Below are positions 57,701 to 64,000 of a stretch of 64,000 nt of DNA, piece after piece. Within the stretch, counting starts at the first letter, position 1. Each line of letters starts with the position of its first letter. A model generated the notes under the pieces. The model saw only the letters and a program-made list of their open reading frames with translations. It was not told the origin of the DNA and did no database searches. Origin of the DNA: Sphagnum compactum (taxonomy: Eukaryota; Bryophyta; Sphagnopsida; Sphagnales); NCBI GenBank assembly GCA_965153455.1, contig OZ234502.1:13361495-13425494 (forward strand), read 5' to 3'. The translations under genes and the position numbers were made by a program.

Positions 57701-60700
57701 GGGAAGCATCAGGCAAGAGAGAGAAGAGGCCTGAGCGGCAACGACGCGCGCGCCAGAAGAAGAGTACACAACTGGCGTTCCACTTCTCTCGGTCCGGTTT
57801 AGCGTGGCTAATAATAGTCCACTGGCCCGGTTTGGACGCAGTTGACAACTGGGCCCTCGTGACAAGGGTTATTATTCCCTAGTTAGTAGGTTGGTAGGTA
57901 GGTAGAAAATGGAGAAAATTTAGGGTTTGGGGAAAGGAAAGGTGATTTTGTGTGTTATGTCCATTTGTCAAAGTGTTTGGGAAGGGTATAATACCAAAAA
58001 AATGAGAGGGTACCTACTATAATACAAAAAATATATTAATGTGTCACATAAATTGAATACTACCCATGTAGGGTAGTAGATCTTAGAGTTTTAATTTTTA
58101 TTAATTTTTAATTAATTTATTAATCTTTTTTTTTCATAACCTTATTTTCAAGAATAAGCTTGCCAATTAATAGGTTAATTATTATTAATCCATGCTAAAA
58201 ATGTCCATGGTGCCAACACTAAAAGCACAAAGCAATACTAATGGGCCCGAAAAAAAACAATTATGTCAGTTGTAACATATTTGACAAGAGAGGAATAGTC
58301 CCCCACAATAATAATAATAATAATTAATAATAATAATAATTAATGATAATAATTAATTAATTAAATAATTAAATTCTCTTCTGAACAAAATTTGGTAAAT
58401 CTCATATTTCAAATTGGCAAATGTCCCATTAACCAATGTGAATGTGCAATCTTGCAACAAACAAAATGCAAAAGGAATAGATATCCAAGCATTTTTTTCG
58501 GCAATTGAAAGGATTTTTGGTTCTAGCCTCCGAGTATGTACATGATGATATATATTGCCATCTTGTGTCATAAACATGTTTAGGGTTTTAGAATCCATAA
58601 CCTAATTGGATGAAATTCTAATCATCCAAATTACTAGGATAAGGTTATTAGAAGGTGAAGAATTCAATAAACCCAAGCCATTAACTTCTTGTCCAATTCT
58701 TTAGATGCTAACCTAACAAGAGGGTAGGTTCTCTCAACCCCCATTTTCAACAAACATTTACAAACCAAAAGGTAGGTTATCAATAACATCATTGAAAATG
58801 GGGTTTTGGGGGGGGGGGGGTGGTCATTTTTCAATAAGAGGCCAAAGTTGGTAATTTAACCTAAAAATGAAATTTGCGTTGCTTTGGTGAGCACCAAAAA
58901 TACCATGTCCAAGACTAACTCAGGGCATGTATCTCAGTCCAATTTTAACCTTTGTCAGGTTAAATATAACTGCATAGGAGCTGTCATGCAGATCCTAAAC
59001 CCTAAAGCTCCAAATCTGATCCAGCAAGGAAGTATCTTTGATTCTATTCTATGGAGTTTAGACCCACCATGGCTGCTCCTAAAAAGCAGCCATGGATGGA
59101 TGGATGGATGGACCCCAGGAATCATCTCACTTGTCTTACCCACTCTAGGGATTCAAGGAATCCAAGTTGGGGGGGAGTTGAGTGCGTTCCATTTAATTGC
59201 AAAATATCTTTTGTCATTTGGAGAATGGAAGTGCAGATTCTGGAACTGATTAAAATATGTGTTTACATTTTGTCCATCTTGTCTATAGAATCCAAGTGAT
59301 GCAACCCTACAAAACCCTATTTTTAAACAATACTGTAGATATGGAAAATGTGCAAAGGAAGAAGAAAAAGGGAAAAGGGAGAATTTACAAGATGTCAAGT
59401 TAGCTCAAACTAGATGTCAAAATCTCTCTATGTGCCAAACCGACGACTCCTTGTAATAGGTTGGCCCTATTTCTCCATGTCAAAAACTAAGCACCTGCAA
59501 CAGGTCAGCCATGGTGATGGGAGGTGTGTTCTGAAAGGGTGAAAGTCAGGAAGTAGTTAGGCCTATGGCTATTGCTCGACTTAAGATGGAGGATGCCTGC
59601 ATCTTTTGCAATGTGATTGAAATTTTTTGATGAAAAAAAAGTCACTAAAATAAAAAGATGAGGGCCTTCTAAGGTTCTATTAGAAGCCAAGTTTGAGATC
59701 ACTTGTGATATATCATCACTTAAACCCTAAACCTTGACCAAGGAAAAGATTTTTCACTTTCCAAAGATTTTTCTTTCATTAACAGCGATTCTCATCACAC
59801 TTAATGTTAAATGATTGGTAAGCAATTTTGTTTTTATATTGTGCAAACTAACCAATGGGTCTTCTTGTGAAGATCATTTGGTGGAAAACTAAATCACAAC
59901 CAAGAATACCCAAACACTTGTGGGGTGTTTCCAGCACAAATTATTTACAAAAGCAAACCAAATTATATACAAATTATAACTTCAAAAAAACCATGCAAAG
60001 AGAAACCATTGGAATTAGACTATGGAGAGTGGGCAGACCATGCTATAGAATGGAAACCGATGAGTGTGGCTTGGAATGTAGCCATTGATTTTAACAAAGA
60101 TAGAAACATAAGCTACCAACTTTTTACCTTTGCATAAATAGGCCCAAGAAGCTCACAAAACACCCCAACCATCATAACAATATCAATGATGTGCTATCTA
60201 TTCTCCATTGTTTATGCATTTTGCATATGAGAAAGTTTACAAAATATAAAACGATTGTGCAAACTTGTGGGTGCAACAAATAGCAAATGGGTACTGAGCT
60301 TATTGAGGAGTTTTGATTTTGTAAAAGTCAAAATAAAGAAACATCTTTCATTCTCCATGCTATTTACTATTTACACCATAGTTAATTTAGCCAATTTCAC
60401 ATATTCAAGGAGGCTAAAGACTAATTTGAAATGTTATTGCAAGGCACCACATTTTGGTTAAAGGATTAGTGTTAAAAGGTAACGTCATACATACTATTGC
60501 ATTTGATTTCATTCTGACCTTGAAAAGACCTTGCTAGCAATCAAGGTCATTAACATTCAATAGTTCATAGATGTTTGTTTCCTAACCATCCACCCACTAG
60601 GTTTTTCCATAGCAAAATGCAATTTTGATAACTTTAAAATGTTAAAAAAATGAAGTAGGAAAATTTGGTTACAACCAATATTGGGGATACATAGTCCTAG

Positions 60701-61500
60701 AAGCATCCATGACACCATGGGCTAGAAACCAAGTTTCCAATTCTTGAATCAAGGCCTCTCCATCCCTTGCCAAACCACACAATTCATGAATGACATAAAT
60801 ATGAAAATTTAAAAACTAAAAAAGAAAAAAATTTGAAGGTTTGGGTTTGAATTTTGAAAGGTTGAAAATGCATATTTTTACATTTGCATTAGTTTTTCAC
60901 TATTGATTCAACAATAATAAACACATCTTCAACCACATATGATAGCAGGGTAAAATCATGGTCAAAGGAGCCACCCAAGTGAGTGGACACTTTTTTAAAT
61001 TACATTTTTGTATGTTTGAAAGATCACAAGGGAAACATAATAGTTTGGATTGTCATAATTTTTTTGAAATATTTTCCATTAATTGTAAAGTTTACACGTT
61101 CGAAGTTCGACACAATTTTGTTTTTAAAAAATGTTCAAAACATTCAAACCTTGAAAGTGGATCGTCTTTGGTTTTTTTAAATGTCCTTTTTTCCTACAAA
61201 ATGTGCACCATTCCTTTTGAAAATTGGAAAGGATTTTAACATTGATGATTTAAAAGGCAAAAGGACTTGAATTGATGAATTTTTTGTTTATAACCCATTT
61301 GAACAAATTTGGTTCAAAAATGTTTTTGACCCTGAAAATTAGATTTTGAAAATGTGGCTTTAACAAAAGTTGTTCATATATATGTAATAGAAGGCACAAA
61401 TGCATAATATACATGGTATAAAATCAATTTTTAGTCAAAATATATTTATGTCTAAAATCTAATGTTAAATGGGATATCCAAAATACAAAATTTAAAGTTA
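57701..61500. other. AT-rich intergenic region
   Basis: No gene is supportable. The first 300 bp are presumably PHT1 promoter. The rest holds (TAA)n runs (58306-58342), a G12 tract (about 58809), a (GGAT)n run (59092-59111) and short chance ORFs. The telomere-like motif AAACCCTAAA occurs near 58997 and 59722. Confidence 0.6.
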
Positions 61501-61689
61501 TAAACCAACACAAAAATGACACGTGTCATGTGTAATCCTTAGAAAAGGATTTTTACCTTGGCACCCCTAGCTCCTTTAACCGTGATTTCACCCAACCACA
61601 TCATCTCCAAATCTTGATGCATTACCTAAACATGCTAGCCATTTAACTCAAATGTCAAATGCTAACTTTGAAATTCAAATTGGGTGTCC

Positions 61690-62722
61690 ACCACTTGTGG
61701 ATGTTATTACATCTAAACTATAACAAAGATTTGAAGGCCTAGAAGTTGTCCATAGTGAACTTGAAAGTTGGATCACAATACATCACCTTGGCATATTACC
61801 TTGATAATTATCATTAAATCATGCACAAAAATGTCTTTCATATATGCAAACTTAATGAAACCATGCATAGATTCCAACAAAAAGCATAATGCAAGCAAGT
61901 ATAAGCAAAATCTAGAAATCACATGTGTGTTCATGTACTTCAACATGGCTTGTTGGTTGGTAAGATTGTCCAAGGCCATTTTGACCCAAAATAACTATAT
62001 TTCACTATCATTTGTTTGGTAGGGTTGAACATCAAAATCTATTTGGTCTTGACATTTCAAAAATTCCATTCCCTTTCATTCTCATGATCTCAATTAACTT
62101 TGTGAACTCCAAGTGTTTTTTAGATGAATGTGAAAATAAGAATGCATGATTTGTAGCAACACCAATCACATCATCGAAGGCAAACCTAAAAAGGTTCGAC
62201 GCATGAATTCTGCCATTGTCCAACATGTGTTGTCATTCCAAGACTTCTTATTGTTTTTTGGGATTGCCATGAATTCAAACAAATGCCACAATGTCTCATA
62301 TTCCAACATGGGATGTCTTTGTTGCAACAAATGCAAAATAGTGGCAAAATGCATAAGCTTCCTTATTTTCTTTCTTGCCACCCCATTTGTAACTTTAGTA
62401 ACATGTTGACAATTGCAACAAATAAACAATTTTTTATTTATTACATGTTTACAAACCTTGGAATAATACCAATCCATTTTCTTCACAAAATCCCAATATT
62501 CTTGTTAGCCTTTTTACATCCTACATGTTATAAAGAATATTTTTAACTTAAGAATAGACAATTTAACTTTCATTTCCATCTCATTACAAATCTTGCACTT
62601 GATTGTATGGAAGCAACATTGACCTTAAAGACAATTTTGCCCACGAAAATTTTGCTACCCAAGAATATTGAAACTTTCTAATGGCATCATAGTTCTTTTT
62701 CTTTAACTCTTGGTTGGGCTAA
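61690..62722 (-). pseudogene. Decayed BED/hAT-like transposase
   Basis: Consecutive minus-strand frames read like one protein broken by frameshifts and stops. Near 62690 comes RKFQYSWVAKFSWAKL, then a zinc-finger-like KCKICNEME. Next is a 106-codon frame (62486-62166) with HFATILHLLQQRHPM and SWNDNTCWTMAEF. Two more frames follow, with SKKHLEFTKLIEIMRMKGN (near 62100) and LALCFLLESMHGFIKFA (near 61880), then VICQGDVLYCDP. From memory these match, in order, conserved blocks of BED-type zinc-finger, hAT-related transposase-like proteins abundant in non-seed plants. The DEVTT-type catalytic region is damaged or deleted, so it is inactive. Element ends were not found. Confidence 0.6.
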
Positions 62723-64000
62723 ACAATGGGCAAATGTTTTTCAAGAATGAGAACATCATCATTCATAAGATCTTCATGATTTAGATCATTTGAAAGATCA
62801 ACATTACATGGAGAAAATAAAGAAAGGGAAGATGCAAAAGGACATGAGATGATGAAGCTACATTGGAATCATGTATGACAAGAGGCCCACACATAGTAAA
62901 AAGGTTCATGCTAGAATAAAGGTAATTTTAACTTGTAGGACCATGGGAGTAGTGGTGGCATTGTGAAAGGACCGGACTAGGGAAAATCTAGATTTTGGTA
63001 ATTCGATGGCAATAAAACACAAGGTTAAAACTAGAATTAAAACAAAGAAAATTTGAATTGAAACCTTCAAAGCAATTTTAAAAGCAGTTGATTATCATAT
63101 AACTTGAAATACAACATTCCACAATGCACATTGCATTTATACACAACAATATTGAAATGCATAAAATAGACAAGGAGGTAGATTCAAACTTCATAAACCT
63201 TGGTCAAATTACAACACAATCCAAATGAAAAAAAATTGGTGATTTAAGAGGAATGTTTAAGCTCGTTAACCTTGGTCGAAACAACATTAGACTTGAAATG
63301 GAAAAAAATAGGCTTTGATTTGTTTTGGTTGAAACACATCAAATCACACCAAAGTCATTTTGGGATGGTGTGTACCTCCCCTATGGCTTGCATTCAATCC
63401 TCAACATCTTCAAATAAGTAAAAAAACATAGAAAAAAATTTAAGAAGTGGAGGCACATTATTCATTTCCATTGTCAAGAATTTCATAACTTGCTTAATTA
63501 AGTAGCTCAACAAATCACATAGAATCATGTTGCTCATTGAATTATGTTGCTCAACCTATGGTTTGAAAAACTACATCTTAATTTCTAAATGTTAACATAT
63601 TACACAAACTTCACAAAGTTTAATGTAGTTTGGAATAATCAAAACTTGTCAAGAAACCTATTGCACCTTATTCACCTCCATTTTGTACATAAATGAAACC
63701 TTATAGCTTACATAGACCAAAAGAGGTGGAGAAAGCTTGTAAATTCCAATTGTGACAATCATAACTCCACATTCCATTGAACCATTAAGTGGCCACTAGC
63801 TTCAAAAACATTAAATTGTTCATGATGTTCAACAAAATGTTAGAAATCACAACATTTTGTGAAATTTGAAGCTCTATGACAAAATATAATTTATTTTTAA
63901 AAATTTCAAAGCCAAACAAGTATTCCTTTTAGGTTGGTTGGTGTATTTAATGCATCAATGGTGATCAACCAAGGATTTGAAAATGTACATGTGATGTGTT
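62723..64000. other. AT-rich region at the window end
   Basis: No gene recognised. It probably includes flanks of the decayed transposon. It contains CCTTGGTC and CACAACA-type motifs but no clear repeat unit. Confidence 0.55.

Noticed and set aside
57308-57865. 185-codon minus-strand ORF upstream of and overlapping the PHT1 start
   Set aside because: It overlaps the first PHT1 exon in another frame and runs through the (CT)n leader, giving SLSLSL repeats.
58884-59249. 121-codon plus-strand ORF
   Set aside because: It contains a (GGAT)n run and no conserved features. Probably chance.

Overview
The window is nuclear DNA of a land plant. The evidence is GT-AG spliced genes with plant-type proteins (a PHT1 phosphate transporter, a plant U-box/ARM ubiquitin ligase, an ASR-type ABA/WDS protein), plant-type telomere motifs (TTTAGGG), long AT-rich intergenic stretches and many small transposon relics. 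Long spacers, GA/CT-rich leaders and a decayed BED/hAT-like transposase of a type I associate with non-seed plants make a bryophyte, lycophyte or fern more likely than an angiosperm. That last step is inference and I cannot name the species.

Layout. 1-1245 (+): 3' end of an unidentified gene with a His/Pro/Gln-rich C-terminus. About 3277-4244 (-): candidate multi-exon gene of unknown function with a membrane segment. Next to it are a 230-bp tandem duplication (4426-4890) and a possible small first exon (5308-5562, -). 5600-13490: AT-rich spacer with a near-perfect 31-bp-arm hairpin, a head-to-head telomere palindrome and a short GC-rich bacterial-looking insert. 13493-15785 (+): cornichon homologue behind a telo-box tandem repeat. 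15786-33900: gene-poor repeat zone holding a mini-Helitron, three of four copies of a TIR element family, possible SINEs and tandem repeats. 33900-40854 (+): U-box/ARM E3 ligase of the PUB6/7/45 type with a long, repeat-filled upstream region. 45400-47096 (+): ASR-like gene. 51314-53200 (+): NatC catalytic subunit NAA30 with a His-rich tail. 55164-57395 (-): PHT1 phosphate/H+ symporter. 57900-64000: AT-rich spacer ending in a decayed hAT-like transposase (about 61690-62722, -).

The genes do not form an operon or an obvious cluster. They are independent loci for ER-to-Golgi cargo export (cornichon), ubiquitination (PUB), stress response (ASR), co-translational N-terminal acetylation (NAA30) and phosphate uptake (PHT1). 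Exon boundaries were set by hand from canonical splice sites, phase consistency and remembered family sequences. No search was run. I found no convincing new multi-gene system. The most unusual items are the GC-rich insert with a 13-bp flanking duplication beside a telomeric palindrome, the unidentified membrane-protein gene with a duplicated candidate micro-exon, the His-rich NAA30 tail, and the TIR element family with ATT target duplications.
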